Shown here one piece after another: positions 18,153 through 26,372 of a stretch of 34,419 nt of DNA (position 1 is its first letter; every line of letters starts with the position of its first letter). Below the pieces are notes generated by a model. That model did no database searches. It saw only the letters and a list, made by a program, of their open reading frames with translations, and was not told the DNA's origin. The DNA is from Marinitenerispora sediminis (GTDB lineage: Bacteria; Actinomycetota; Actinomycetes; Streptosporangiales; Streptosporangiaceae): the NCBI RefSeq assembly GCF_003336425.1, contig NZ_QEIO01000051.1, positions 1 through 34,419 of the forward strand, in the 5' to 3' direction. A program made the position numbers and the translations under genes.

Positions 18153-18712
18153 CGCCGCGCGAGCTCCGCACGCGCCCGCATGAGCGCGAAACCGAGCAGG
18201 TTCTCCCCTTGCCAGGCGTGCGGGTCGGCGGCACGCTCGTCGTCGGCCGCCAGCCCGATGCCCCAGACCTGGTCCACCGGACTCGCCTCGACCAGCACCC
18301 GGTTCCCGCTGCCGATCAGGTACTCGCCCAGGTCGGGGTGCTGGCCGAACTTCTCGACTGATCCGCGCACGACGATGCCGAACCGGCTCGCCCGCCACAC
18401 CGCCTCGTCGAAACCGCGGACCCGGCGCCCCAGCGCCTTGGCGGCCCTCGGGTGCGGGGCCGCGACGATCCGCGCGGCCGTCTCGGTGTCGCCGAACAGC
18501 CGGGCCTTTTCCGCCATCATCCAGTGCTCGGCGGTCGGATACACCGTCCCGGCCACGGCGAACGGCGCCGGCCACCACTGGCTCAGGCATCCGGCCCCGG
18601 CGGAGCCGTCGCGCGTGGGCCGGTGCCCCCAGAAGAAGAGGTACTTCAGCCGGTCGCCGCGCGCCGACCGTTCGCGCAGCTCCTCGATCGTCATCGGCGG
18701 CATATCCCCCAT
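18149..18712 (-). CDS. NADAR (YbiA-like) family protein, predicted ADP-ribose/riboside N-glycosidase
   Basis: About 187 residues. Family features: YLFFWGHRP at the start, FAVAGTVYPTAEHWMMAEKARLF, PHPRAAKALGRRVRGFDEAVW, SPVDQVWGIGL, and the closing WQGENLLGFALMRAR. NADAR proteins cleave N-glycosidic bonds; known roles include hydrolysis of riboflavin-pathway intermediates and, for some members, removal of ADP-ribose from guanine bases. The role here is not determined. Starts at 18712, 18703 and 18694 are all possible; the last begins MTIEELRE. It is transcribed divergently from the S9 peptidase and coupled to the unknown gene downstream. Confidence 0.88.
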   Translation of the reverse strand: MGDMPPMTIEELRERSARGDRLKYLFFWGHRPTRDGSAGAGCLSQWWPAPFAVAGTVYPTAEHWMMAEKARLFGDTETAARIVAAPHPRAAKALGRRVRGFDEAVWRASRFGIVVRGSVEKFGQHPDLGEYLIGSGNRVLVEASPVDQVWGIGLAADDERAADPHAWQGENLLGFALMRARAELARR

Positions 18713-18814
18713 GGGGCCATTGTGATGATCCGGGGAGACGATCGGCCACTGGTTTTCCGCCGGAGCGGGCCGCGACGTGCCGATCCGGCCGGGAGTGGCC
18801 AAGCAGACTCCGCA

Positions 18815-18837
18815 GTTCGCCCCCATACGGTGCGAAC
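18815..18837. promoter_or_regulatory. Inverted repeat in the NADAR/S9-peptidase divergent promoter region
   Basis: GTTCGC (18815-18820) and GCGAAC (18832-18837) are exact complements across an 11-nt spacer, 20 nt before the peptidase ATG. It is a candidate operator, perhaps for the GntR/UTRA regulator encoded behind the peptidase. That link is inference. Confidence 0.4.
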
Positions 18838-18857
18838 CCGCTGCTTTACTGGAGATC

Positions 18858-20660
18858 ATGGGCGAGCGTTGGCAGGATCGGTTCCGTGCGGCCAGGATGA
18901 GTCTCCCGTCGTGGGCCCGGGACGCCCCGGATCACTCGCTGTTCCGCAGCAACGCCAGCGGCACCTGGGAGATCTACGCCTGGGAGCGGGCCAGCGGTGA
19001 GCAGCGCCAGGTCACCAAGCGGCACCAGGGCACGATGTCCGGCACCCTCGACCCGACCGGCGCCTGGATCTGGTGGTTCGACGACACCGACGGCGACGAG
19101 TTCGGCGTGTGGCGCCGGCAGCCGTTCGCGGGCGGCGACGACGAGGAGGCCGTCCCCGGACTCCCGCCGTCCTACGCCGGCGGGCTCGCGCTCGGCGCGT
19201 CCGGCAGGTCACTCGTGGGCCGGTCCACCGACGACGGGTTCAGCGTGCACGCGGCCACCGCGGGCCCGGGCGGCAGCGCACCGGCCGTCGTCTACCGGCA
19301 CCGCCAGGAGGGCTGGCTCGCCGACCTGTCCCGGGACGAGACGCTGTTCGCCATCGCGCACAGCGAGCACGGCGACAGCCGGCACATGGCCGTGCGGGTG
19401 CTGCGCCTCGACCCCGACGGCGGCGCCACCGGCATCGCCGACCTCTGGGACGGCCCGAAGCTCGGCCTGACCCCCGTCGCCTTCGCGCCGCACGACCACC
19501 GGCTGCTCGTCCTGCACGAGCGCCGCGGCCGCACCGAGCCCCTCATCTGGGACCCCGCCACCGGCACCGAGCAGGAGATCGCGCTCGACCTGCCCGGCGA
19601 GCTGTCCGCCGGCTGGTACCCCGACGGAGACGCGCTACTCGTCTCCCAGGACCACCAGGCGCGGTCCCAGCTGTACCGCTACGACCTCGCCACCGGCGGG
19701 CTCGTGTCACTGGACGTCCCGCCCGGGCTGGTGTCGGCGGCCGCGGCCCGCCCGGACGGCGCCGTGGAGTACTCGTGGTCGAGCTCCGCCCGGCCGCCGG
19801 TCATCCGCGACACGACCGGCGCCGTAGTCGCCACCCCTCCGGGCGCGATCGCCCCCGGTTCGGTGCCGGTGACCGACGCGGCCGTCACCGGCCCCGGCGG
19901 CGACATCCACGCGCTGATCAGCACCCCGGAGCACGGCACCGCCCCCTATCCGGCGGTCTTCGTGGTGCACGGCGGGCCGCAGGCCCAGGACTTCGACTCC
20001 TTCGCCCCGGACGTCGCCGCGTGGGTGGACCACGGATTCGCCGTGGTGCGGGTCAACTACCGCGGGTCCACCGGCTACGGCAGCGCGTGGCGCGACGCCC
20101 TGGAGGGGCGGGTCGGGCTCACCGAGCTGGAGGACATCAAGGCCGTCCGCGACTGGGCGGTACGCACCGGTCTGGCCGACCCGGACCGGCTGGTGCTGGA
20201 GGGCGGCTCCTGGGGCGGCTACCTGACGCTGCTCGGCATCGGCCTGTACCCCGACGACTGGACCGCCGGCATCGCGGCCGTCCCGGTCGCCGACTACGTG
20301 GCCGCCTACGAGGACGAGATGGAGGCGCTGCGCGCCTTCGACCGCTCCCTCTTCGGCGGGTCGCCGGAGGAGGTACCCGACCTCTACCGGCGGTCGTCGC
20401 CGATCAGCTACGTCGACCAGGTCAGCGCGCCGGTCCTCGTCCTCGCGGGCGAGAACGACCCGCGCTGCCCGATCCGGCAGATCGACAACTATGTCGCCCG
20501 GCTCGCCGAACTCGGCAAGCCGCACGAGGTCTACCGGTTCGACGCCGGCCACGGCTCCTTCGTGGTCGAGGAGCGTATCCGGCACATGGCCGCCGAGCTC
20601 GACTTCGCGCTCAGAAGCACCGGAGTCCAGGTGAAGGGATCGCCCCCCGAACGCACCTGA
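18858..20660 (+). CDS. S9-family serine peptidase (prolyl oligopeptidase/acylaminoacyl-peptidase type)
   Basis: 600 residues. The N-terminal ~340 residues form a WD/PD40-like beta-propeller that gates access to the active site. The C-terminal alpha/beta-hydrolase has S451 in GGSWGGY, D534 in GENDPRC and H565 in AGHGSF. HGGPQ near 375 supplies the oxyanion hole. No signal peptide is visible, so it probably cleaves short peptides or blocked amino acids in the cytoplasm. ATG 18858 has GGAGAT 4 nt before it; the frame is open upstream into the divergent promoter region. The stop is 2 nt from the GTG of a GntR regulator. Confidence 0.93.
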   Translation: MGERWQDRFRAARMSLPSWARDAPDHSLFRSNASGTWEIYAWERASGEQRQVTKRHQGTMSGTLDPTGAWIWWFDDTDGDEFGVWRRQPFAGGDDEEAVPGLPPSYAGGLALGASGRSLVGRSTDDGFSVHAATAGPGGSAPAVVYRHRQEGWLADLSRDETLFAIAHSEHGDSRHMAVRVLRLDPDGGATGIADLWDGPKLGLTPVAFAPHDHRLLVLHERRGRTEPLIWDPATGTEQEIALDLPGELSAGWYPDGDALLVSQDHQARSQLYRYDLATGGLVSLDVPPGLVSAAAARPDGAVEYSWSSSARPPVIRDTTGAVVATPPGAIAPGSVPVTDAAVTGPGGDIHALISTPEHGTAPYPAVFVVHGGPQAQDFDSFAPDVAAWVDHGFAVVRVNYRGSTGYGSAWRDALEGRVGLTELEDIKAVRDWAVRTGLADPDRLVLEGGSWGGYLTLLGIGLYPDDWTAGIAAVPVADYVAAYEDEMEALRAFDRSLFGGSPEEVPDLYRRSSPISYVDQVSAPVLVLAGENDPRCPIRQIDNYVARLAELGKPHEVYRFDAGHGSFVVEERIRHMAAELDFALRSTGVQVKGSPPERT

Positions 20661-20662
20661 CC

Positions 20663-21385
20663 GTGGGCGGGCAACCACGCTACCTGTGGGTGGCGGACCT
20701 GCTGCGCAAGCCCATCCTCAGCGGGGAGCTCCCGGCCGGCAGCCGGCTGCCGTCGCGCGCCCAGCTCGCGCGGCACTACGACGTCAGCGAGCAGGTGTCC
20801 CGGCATGCGCTGCGGCTGCTGGTCACCGAGGGGCTGGTCGAGAGCCGCCCGGGATCCGGGTACTACGTGCGCGGTGCCCGGGAGTCCGTCCGGTTCCCGC
20901 GCACCGACCGCTCGTCCGGCTCCGGCGTGCGCCCGCTGGACGAGGAGTACATCGGTACGGTGACCATGCCCGCGTGCGACCAGCTGGCCCGCCGCCTGCT
21001 GATCCGGGAGGGCGAGCCGCTCTACCGCACCCGCTACGTCGGCCGGGCCGACGGCGCGCCCGTCGCGGTGCACTCCTCCTGGGAGCCGACGCTGCTCACC
21101 CACAACACCACCCGCACGCCCGGCGACGCCCGGCCGGACACCAGCGTGCTGGAGCGGCTGTCCGGCGCGGGCGTCATCGTGGACCGGGTGGTCGAAGAGG
21201 TGTCGGTCCGTCCGCTGCGCGAGCCCGAGGCCGAGCTGCTGCAGACGACACCCGGCCTGACGGTCCTGGTCGTGGAGCGCACGCACTTCACCGGCCAGCG
21301 CCCGGTCGAGACCTCCGACCTCGTGGCTTCCGTGGACCGCTGCCGGCTGCTGTACCGGCTCAGCCTGTCCCGGAGCCAGCGGTAG
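20663..21385 (+). CDS. GntR-family regulator, HutC/UTRA subfamily
   Basis: 240 residues. The winged helix-turn-helix spans about 5-70 (LSGELPAGSRLPSRAQLARHY, then RLLVTEGLVESRPGSGYYV). A UTRA effector domain spans about 85-235, with EPLYRTRYVGRADGAPVAVHSSWEP and a closing FTGQRPVETSDLVASVDRCRLLYRL. The GTG start lies 2 nt after the peptidase stop without a clear ribosome site, so it is probably read by coupling. It likely regulates the peptidase operon; the effector is unknown. Confidence 0.9.
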   Translation: MGGQPRYLWVADLLRKPILSGELPAGSRLPSRAQLARHYDVSEQVSRHALRLLVTEGLVESRPGSGYYVRGARESVRFPRTDRSSGSGVRPLDEEYIGTVTMPACDQLARRLLIREGEPLYRTRYVGRADGAPVAVHSSWEPTLLTHNTTRTPGDARPDTSVLERLSGAGVIVDRVVEEVSVRPLREPEAELLQTTPGLTVLVVERTHFTGQRPVETSDLVASVDRCRLLYRLSLSRSQR

Positions 21386-21523
21386 CGGCCGCCTGACGGC
21401 GGCGGGCGGCCTGCCCCGGCCGGCCCGGCGCCGCCGCGCCGGGGGCCAGGTCCCGCCCGGGCGGGACGCCGCGCAGAACTTCTTCCGCGCCGAACCGAAC
21501 CGCTCGGCGCTTCGCCGCTACGT

Positions 21524-21558
21524 ACTCCTCGACACACCGGTTCTCCGAGTCGAGGAGT
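21524..21558 (+). promoter_or_regulatory. Hairpin that would mask the ribosome site of the permease gene
   Basis: ACTCCTCGAC (21524-21533) is the exact complement of GTCGAGGAGT (21549-21558) across 15 nt. The 3' arm contains GAGGAG, the ribosome site 7 nt before ATG 21565. In mRNA the site would be sequestered; alternatively it is a DNA operator. Confidence 0.5.
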
Positions 21559-21564
21559 CGTTCG

Positions 21565-22371
21565 ATGACAGGTACCCGAGCCGTCCGGAGCCCCCGCGCC
21601 GCGGCGCGCGACGATCCGCCGCCCACGGTGGTCGTCCGCACGGAGCTCGCCCGGCTGCGGTACGGGTTCCCCCTCTGGTACACGCTGGCCGCACCGGTCG
21701 TCCTCGTGCTCCCGCTCGGCGCGGTCGCCGCGGGGTCGCCCGAGGGCCAGGCCGGGCTGCTGTGGGAGACGTGGCGCTCCGTCGTCCTGATGTTCTGGGG
21801 CGTGCTCGCGCCGATGGGCAGCGCGCTCTACGCCGGCCTGGCGGTGCGCCAGGACCAGGACGCGCGGCGGCTGCTGTACGGCTACGCCTTCCCCCGGCAC
21901 CGCCTGCTGCTCGGCCGGTTCGCCGCGCTGGCGCTGCTGGGCATGGCGCAGGCCCTTCTGCTCGGCGCGCTGCTCGCCGGGCTGGGCGTGCTGCTCGGCG
22001 CGCCCGGAGGCGCCGCCGCCGCGGTGGCGGCGGGCGTCGTGCTGACGTGGCTGGCCGGCCTCGGCGCCCTCGCGCTGTGCCTGCTCGTCGCGGAGATGTG
22101 GGGCTTCACCGCCACGATGTGCGTCGGGATCGCGGGGATGATGTTCGGCGCGCTGCTGGCCGACAAGAGCGTCTGGTGGGCGATTCCGCTGGCCTGGCCG
22201 ATGCGGGTCGTGGTGCCGATCGCCGACATCCACGCCAGCGGGGTGCCGCTGCCGCCGGGGGACCCGTTGTCGGACGCGGGCGTCGTCCCGGTCGCCCTCG
22301 CCATGTCATTCGTCCTCGCCGCGGTGCTGCTCGGTACGGCGTCCCGGCACGTCAACCGGAAGGAGCTGTAG
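21565..22371 (+). CDS. ABC-2 type transporter permease
   Basis: 268 residues with about six hydrophobic helices after a basic N terminus of ~35 residues. Layout and the DQDARRLLYGYAFPRHRLLLGRF cytoplasmic loop fit the ABC-2 permeases found with bacitracin- or lantibiotic-resistance type ATPases. It is followed directly (stop then ATG) by its ATPase gene. Its role, perhaps export or self-protection against a peptide or lipid, is inferred from the partner type only. No precursor peptide gene was seen nearby. The ATG has GAGGAG upstream, within a hairpin. Confidence 0.85.
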   Translation: MTGTRAVRSPRAAARDDPPPTVVVRTELARLRYGFPLWYTLAAPVVLVLPLGAVAAGSPEGQAGLLWETWRSVVLMFWGVLAPMGSALYAGLAVRQDQDARRLLYGYAFPRHRLLLGRFAALALLGMAQALLLGALLAGLGVLLGAPGGAAAAVAAGVVLTWLAGLGALALCLLVAEMWGFTATMCVGIAGMMFGALLADKSVWWAIPLAWPMRVVVPIADIHASGVPLPPGDPLSDAGVVPVALAMSFVLAAVLLGTASRHVNRKEL

Positions 22372-23094
22372 ATGGGCACGGCACTGCGGGTGCGGGCGCT
22401 GCGCAAGCGGATGGGGCGCCACCAGGCGCTGGACGGAGTGGACCTGCGGGTCGAGACCGGCGAGGTCTACGGCCTGCTGGGGCCCAACGGGGCGGGGAAG
22501 ACCACCCTCATGAAGATCATCGCCGGTCTGGCCCGCGCGGGCTCCGGCGAGGTGGAGCTGTTCGGCCGCCCGTTCGAACGCGGCGCGCTGCGCGACGTCG
22601 GCGCACTGGTGGTGGGGCCCGGGTTGTGGTCGCGGATGAACGCCGTCCAGCACCTGCGCCTGCACGCCCGGCTGCGCGGAGTCGACGGGTACGCGGCGGA
22701 CGCGGTCCCCGAGCTGCTGCGCACGGTCGGTCTGGAGGGAGTGGCCGAGCGCCGGGTGTCGGCGTACTCACTGGGGATGCGGTGGCGGCTGGGCATCGCG
22801 ATCGCGCTGCTCGCCCGCCCCCGGCTGCTGGTGCTGGACGAGCCCACCAACGGCCTGGACCCGGTGGGTATGCGTGACATGCGCGAGCTGCTGCGCCGGC
22901 TCGCCGGCGAGGGCGTCACCGTGTTCGTGTCCAGCCACCAGCTCGACCAGATCGCGCACACATGCGACCGGATCGGCGTGCTCGTGGCCGGCGCGACCCG
23001 CTACGAGGGCCCGTTGGACGGCCTCGCGGTGGACGGCGACCTCGAGCAGGGGTTCTTCGACCTGCTGGACCGCACATCCGCGGCCGTACGCTGA
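22372..23094 (+). CDS. ABC transporter ATP-binding protein (bacitracin/lantibiotic-resistance type)
   Basis: 240 residues. Walker A GPNGAGKTT (37-45), a variant signature YSLGMRWRLGIA (SLGMR at 133-137, in place of LSGGQ), Walker B VLDEPTNGLDP (D156-E157) and the switch histidine in VSSHQLDQIAH. The SLGM form of the signature is typical of BcrA- and lantibiotic-type ATPases. It powers the permease encoded immediately upstream. The ribosome site AAGGAG lies in the permease's last codons, so the two are co-translated. Confidence 0.93.
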   Translation: MGTALRVRALRKRMGRHQALDGVDLRVETGEVYGLLGPNGAGKTTLMKIIAGLARAGSGEVELFGRPFERGALRDVGALVVGPGLWSRMNAVQHLRLHARLRGVDGYAADAVPELLRTVGLEGVAERRVSAYSLGMRWRLGIAIALLARPRLLVLDEPTNGLDPVGMRDMRELLRRLAGEGVTVFVSSHQLDQIAHTCDRIGVLVAGATRYEGPLDGLAVDGDLEQGFFDLLDRTSAAVR

Positions 23095-23211
23095 GGAGCG
23101 GCACGCGTTGCCGCTGGTCAGCCCGATGGCAGGTGGCCCGCCGCGCGGCCGGCGGCCCCTTCGCGGCCCCTTCGCGGCCACGTGGCGGACCCGGCTGGAC
23201 AGGAGGACGAC

Positions 23212-23268
23212 ATGACGGTACCGCCCACCCGGACGGCCGTCCGCGGGATCCGGCGCCGTGCGTACTGA
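23212..23268 (+). CDS. Short leader ORF overlapping the sigma-factor start
   Basis: An 18-residue ORF (MTVPPTRTAVRGIRRRAY) with the strongest ribosome site in the area, AGGAGG at 23201-23206, 5 nt before its ATG. It ends 8 nt inside the sigma-factor frame. The sigma GTG at 23258 has no ribosome site of its own, and a TGA at 23213-23215 closes the sigma frame upstream. The sigma factor therefore probably depends on reinitiation from this leader. The peptide itself is Arg-rich and matches nothing I know. A sequencing frameshift is the alternative. Confidence 0.55.
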   Translation: MTVPPTRTAVRGIRRRAY

Positions 23269-23794
23269 CGACGACCTGCTGGCGGCGGTGGCGGCGGGCG
23301 ACCAGGACGCGCTGCGCGCCCTGTACGACGGCCACGCCGCCGCGATGCTGCGGCTGCTGCGCCGGCTCACGTCCGATCGGGGCGTCGCCGAGGAGATCCT
23401 GCAGGAGACGTGGCTGGCGGTGTGGCGTTCGGCCGACCGGTTCCGCGGCGAGGCGTCGGTGCGGGGCTGGCTGCTCGGCGTCGCCCGCCGGCAGGCCCAC
23501 AACCGGCTGCGCCGGTCCGAGCCGCCCGCCATCGACGTGGCCGAGGCGCCCGAGCCGGCCGACCTCGGAGCCGACGTCGAGGCGCGCGTCCTGGCCGCGG
23601 CCGGCCACGACGAGATCATGGCGGCGATCCGCGAACTGCCGCCGCGGCTGCGCGAGGTCGTCGTGCTCGCGCTGGTGGAGGAGCTGCCCTACCGGGACGT
23701 CGCCGAGGTCCTGGGCGTGCCGGTCGGCACGGTGAAGAGCCGCATGTCCGGCGCCCGGGCGCGGCTGGCGCGTTCGCTGACGAAAGGCCGGTGA
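23258..23794 (+). CDS. ECF (extracytoplasmic function) RNA polymerase sigma factor
   Basis: 178 residues. Sigma region 2 spans about 12-85 (ALYDGHAAAMLRLLRRLT, EEILQETWLAVWRSADRF, RGWLLGVARRQAHNRLRR). Region 4 spans about 125-172 (LPPRLREVVVLALVEELPYRDVAEVLGVPVGTVKSRM). No other sigma region is present, which is the ECF layout. It directs polymerase to a small regulon, controlled by the anti-sigma protein encoded next; its stop overlaps that gene's GTG (GTGA). GTG 23258 is the only possible start consistent with the region 2 position. It depends on the leader ORF for translation, as judged from the missing ribosome site. Confidence 0.93.
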   Translation: MRTDDDLLAAVAAGDQDALRALYDGHAAAMLRLLRRLTSDRGVAEEILQETWLAVWRSADRFRGEASVRGWLLGVARRQAHNRLRRSEPPAIDVAEAPEPADLGADVEARVLAAAGHDEIMAAIRELPPRLREVVVLALVEELPYRDVAEVLGVPVGTVKSRMSGARARLARSLTKGR

Positions 23795-24699
23795 CGGAGA
23801 TGAGCCATCTCGACGAGGAGCGGATCCAGGCCGCGGCGCGGGCGCGGCGGGCTGGCGGGAGGGCCGCGGACGAGGAGCACCTCGCCGCCTGCGCGGCCTG
23901 CCGGGAGCGGGTCGCGGCCCTGCGTGCCGTGGCGGCCGCCGCGGCGGCGGTCGACGCCGCGGAGACGGAGGCCGGGACACTGACCGTTCCCTCCTTCGAC
24001 GCGCTGGTGCTGCCGGGGCTGCGCGGCGCGCCGGCGGCCGCCCCCCTGCCTCCCGCGCCGAGGGCGGCCTGGCGGCTGACGCTGGAGCTGGTCGCGCGGC
24101 AGGCCCGCCTGGTGCCCGGGGCCCTGTGGCCGCTGACCGCGCTGGGCTTCGCGGCGGTACTGCTGCTGGCGTGGCGAGCCGGTCCGGTCGTCGGGTCACT
24201 CGTCCTGGGCCCGGGCGTGACCCTGCTGGTGACCCTGGGCGCACTCGCGGTCTGCGAGCCGCGCCGCGACCCGCGCCGCGAGGTGCTCGCCGCGATACCG
24301 ATCCCGCCGGTGGCTGTCTGGCTGGCCCGGCTGGCGTTCGTACTGGGGATCGACCTCGTCGCGGCGACCGCCGCGTCACTGCTGCTCGGCGCGCTCGACC
24401 GCGCGGCCGGCCCGCTCCCCCTGGTCGGAGCGTGGCTGGGCCCGGCCCTGCTCTCGGCGGGCCTCGCGGTGTTCGGTTCGGTCTGGCGCTCTCCGGCGCT
24501 CGGCGCGACGCTCGCCCTGACCGCCTGGGCGGCCGGCACGGTGGCGGCCCTCGGCGGGCTGGCGGACGGTGTCGGGCACGGGCTGGCGGCGGTGTGGGCG
24601 ACCAACCCGGCGACCCTCGCCCTCGCCTGTGCGCTGTTCGCCGCGGCCGCGTGGCTGGTCAGCCGCCCCGCCCGCACGCTGCCGGAGGGTCCGCTGTGA
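23791..24699 (+). CDS. Zinc-finger anti-sigma protein fused to a polytopic membrane domain
   Basis: 302 residues from GTG 23791, or 299 from ATG 23800. The N terminus has the H-x3-C-x2-C of zinc-binding anti-sigma domains (H30, C34, C37) within EEHLAACAACRERVAALRAV. Instead of the usual single membrane helix there are about six hydrophobic segments from residue 112 to 292. The loop DPRREVLAAIPIPPVAVWLARLA resembles loops in the two membrane proteins encoded at 25707 and 26360 (E-x-LA-x-x-P pattern). It therefore looks like an ABC-2-like membrane subunit carrying an anti-sigma head. It overlaps the sigma gene and probably holds the sigma factor at the membrane. Confidence 0.82.
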   Translation: MTEMSHLDEERIQAAARARRAGGRAADEEHLAACAACRERVAALRAVAAAAAAVDAAETEAGTLTVPSFDALVLPGLRGAPAAAPLPPAPRAAWRLTLELVARQARLVPGALWPLTALGFAAVLLLAWRAGPVVGSLVLGPGVTLLVTLGALAVCEPRRDPRREVLAAIPIPPVAVWLARLAFVLGIDLVAATAASLLLGALDRAAGPLPLVGAWLGPALLSAGLAVFGSVWRSPALGATLALTAWAAGTVAALGGLADGVGHGLAAVWATNPATLALACALFAAAAWLVSRPARTLPEGPL

Positions 24700-25706
24700 C
24701 GGGTCCCGCCCACCGCGCCGGACGCCGCGTGGGAAATCCGGGTCCGGAGGGCGTGGCCAGGGTGATGTCCGAGCACGGCCGTCCGCCCACGGTGGGAGAG
24801 CGGCGGTCCTCGGCGGCCCGCCGGGTTCCCGGAGCGCGGCCCGGGGGCCGCCCACCGTGGCACGGACACGCGGACGTCCGTTCCCGCCCCGGAGCCGCCA
24901 GCCGCCATGCCTTGGCCGGTCAGGTACCGCGGAGCCCGGCCCGAGCCGGGTGCCGAGGGCCGCGGGAGCCGTCGAACCCGCCCTGCGGGCGGACGCGCCC
25001 GCCCACGGGCCGGGCACGCGGTGTGCCGTGGACGCCGACCGCACTCCACGCATCCGCCCGTGGCCGGGCCGCGCGGTCCCCGGCTCGACGCGGCACGGGT
25101 GCGGCGCCCATGAGCGGCCGCCCGCCGACCCGGGGATCCGTCCGGTGCGCCCCGGCCGGACCCGCGGGGACTGGCGGCTGCCGCCGACAACGGCGGACGT
25201 CTCCGGGCCCGGCCGAGCCGGGAGGACCGCTCGGCTGTGGTGCGCGTCTGGACAGCACCCGGTCCCGGGACCGCCGGATGGCCGTCGGCCGCGCGCCGCG
25301 ACCCCGGGCCGGCCGCCCGCGCACGGCGTACCCTCGGTGCGGCCCTCGGGCCATGCGGCCGTCCGGGCACAGCCGCCCGCCGGCCCGGTGCTCCCGGCCG
25401 CCCGCCTTCATGCCCTCCGGACGCCGCGTACGGTCGCCCCGGCACCGGGTTGGCTCTGCCCCGGCGGACCGCCCCGCTCGCCGGCCTCCCGCCCCGACGC
25501 GGCGCTACTCCGGACCGGCGCGGCGCGTACGCGGGCCTCGGCGGCACCGCCGCTCCGTGTCCTCGCGACCGGATCCGCCGTGGTCGGCGGCGTTCTCCTC
25601 GGCGGGTCGACCGCGCCGTGCGGCCTCGTGAGCGGTTCGGCCGCACGCCGGCTCCCCGCCCGGTCCCCTGGGCCCCGGCCGGTGCCCGCGGCCCCAGGGG
25701 ACCGGA
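24700..25706. other. About 1 kb of very GC-rich DNA without a credible gene
   Basis: All open frames here are long only because stop codons are rare at this base composition. Their translations are Arg/Pro/Gly-rich with no domain and no ribosome sites. It separates the sigma/anti-sigma pair from the downstream ABC genes. It may hold a promoter for those genes near its right end. I cannot exclude a decayed gene. Confidence 0.5.
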
Positions 25707-26372
25707 GTGAACCGCCCGCCGCCGAGCCGCTACGTACCTGACGTGAAAGAGATCCACCTGCATGAGATCCGTCGATGCGGCCCGGCCGCCATCGTCCTGC
25801 CGCTGCTGGGCGCGTTCGTCGCGGTTGCGGCGGTCGGCGCCGCGTCAACGCGGGGCCCCGGGCCGGCTGGCTGGGCGGTGGCGGGCGCGACCGCCGGGTT
25901 GCCGCTGCTCGCGGGGGCGGCGGTGGTGAGCGTGCTCGACCGGGAGCGCTCGTTCGAACTGCTCGCCGGCACTCCCGTCCCGGTCCCCACCACCATGCGC
26001 CGCAGGTTGGCGGTCGTCGCCGGCTGCGTGACCGCGGGTGCGCTGGCGGTCGCCTCCGCGGCGTCGGCGGCGGGCGCGGTCGGCGGCCCGGCCGCGGCCG
26101 TCCTACTGCTGCCCGCCATGCTGGCGCCCGCTCTGCTGGTCGGCGGCACGGCGGCCTGGGCGTGGACGCGCCGGCGGTCGGCGGCGCCGGCCTCCGGGGC
26201 GGCGGTGGCGGTGTGGCTGGGCCATACCGCGTGGTGGGCGCCCAGTGTGCCGGACGGGCTGGCCTGGGCGGTGGCCGCGGCGGTCGGAGCCGTCCTGCTC
26301 CGGTCCGGTGCGCGCGCGATCGCCGACATGGAGCGGCTGCCGCCGGGAGGTGCCGGCTCATGGCGCGGCTGA
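25707..26372 (+). CDS. Polytopic membrane protein, ABC-2-like subunit
   Basis: 221 residues with about six hydrophobic segments. A loop after the second helix pair reads DRERSFELLAGTPVPVPTTMRRRLAVV, which has the E-x-LA-x-x-P motif also present in the anti-sigma fusion and in the following permease. It probably forms a heteromeric membrane channel with them. The start is uncertain: GTG 25707 (weak GGGGA upstream) or GTG 25743, giving VKEIHLHEIRRCGP. Its last 13 nt overlap the next gene. Confidence 0.75.
   Translation: MNRPPPSRYVPDVKEIHLHEIRRCGPAAIVLPLLGAFVAVAAVGAASTRGPGPAGWAVAGATAGLPLLAGAAVVSVLDRERSFELLAGTPVPVPTTMRRRLAVVAGCVTAGALAVASAASAAGAVGGPAAAVLLLPAMLAPALLVGGTAAWAWTRRRSAAPASGAAVAVWLGHTAWWAPSVPDGLAWAVAAAVGAVLLRSGARAIADMERLPPGGAGSWRG

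Noticed and set aside
23159-23181. Short tandem repeat of CCCCTTCGCGG before the sigma factor leader
   Set aside because: Only two copies of about 11 nt; too little to call a functional repeat.
23616-25763. A 715-codon minus-strand frame across the anti-sigma gene and the following gap
   Set aside because: Ser/Arg/Pro/Ala-rich, no domain or start signal; it is a product of rare stop codons at high GC.
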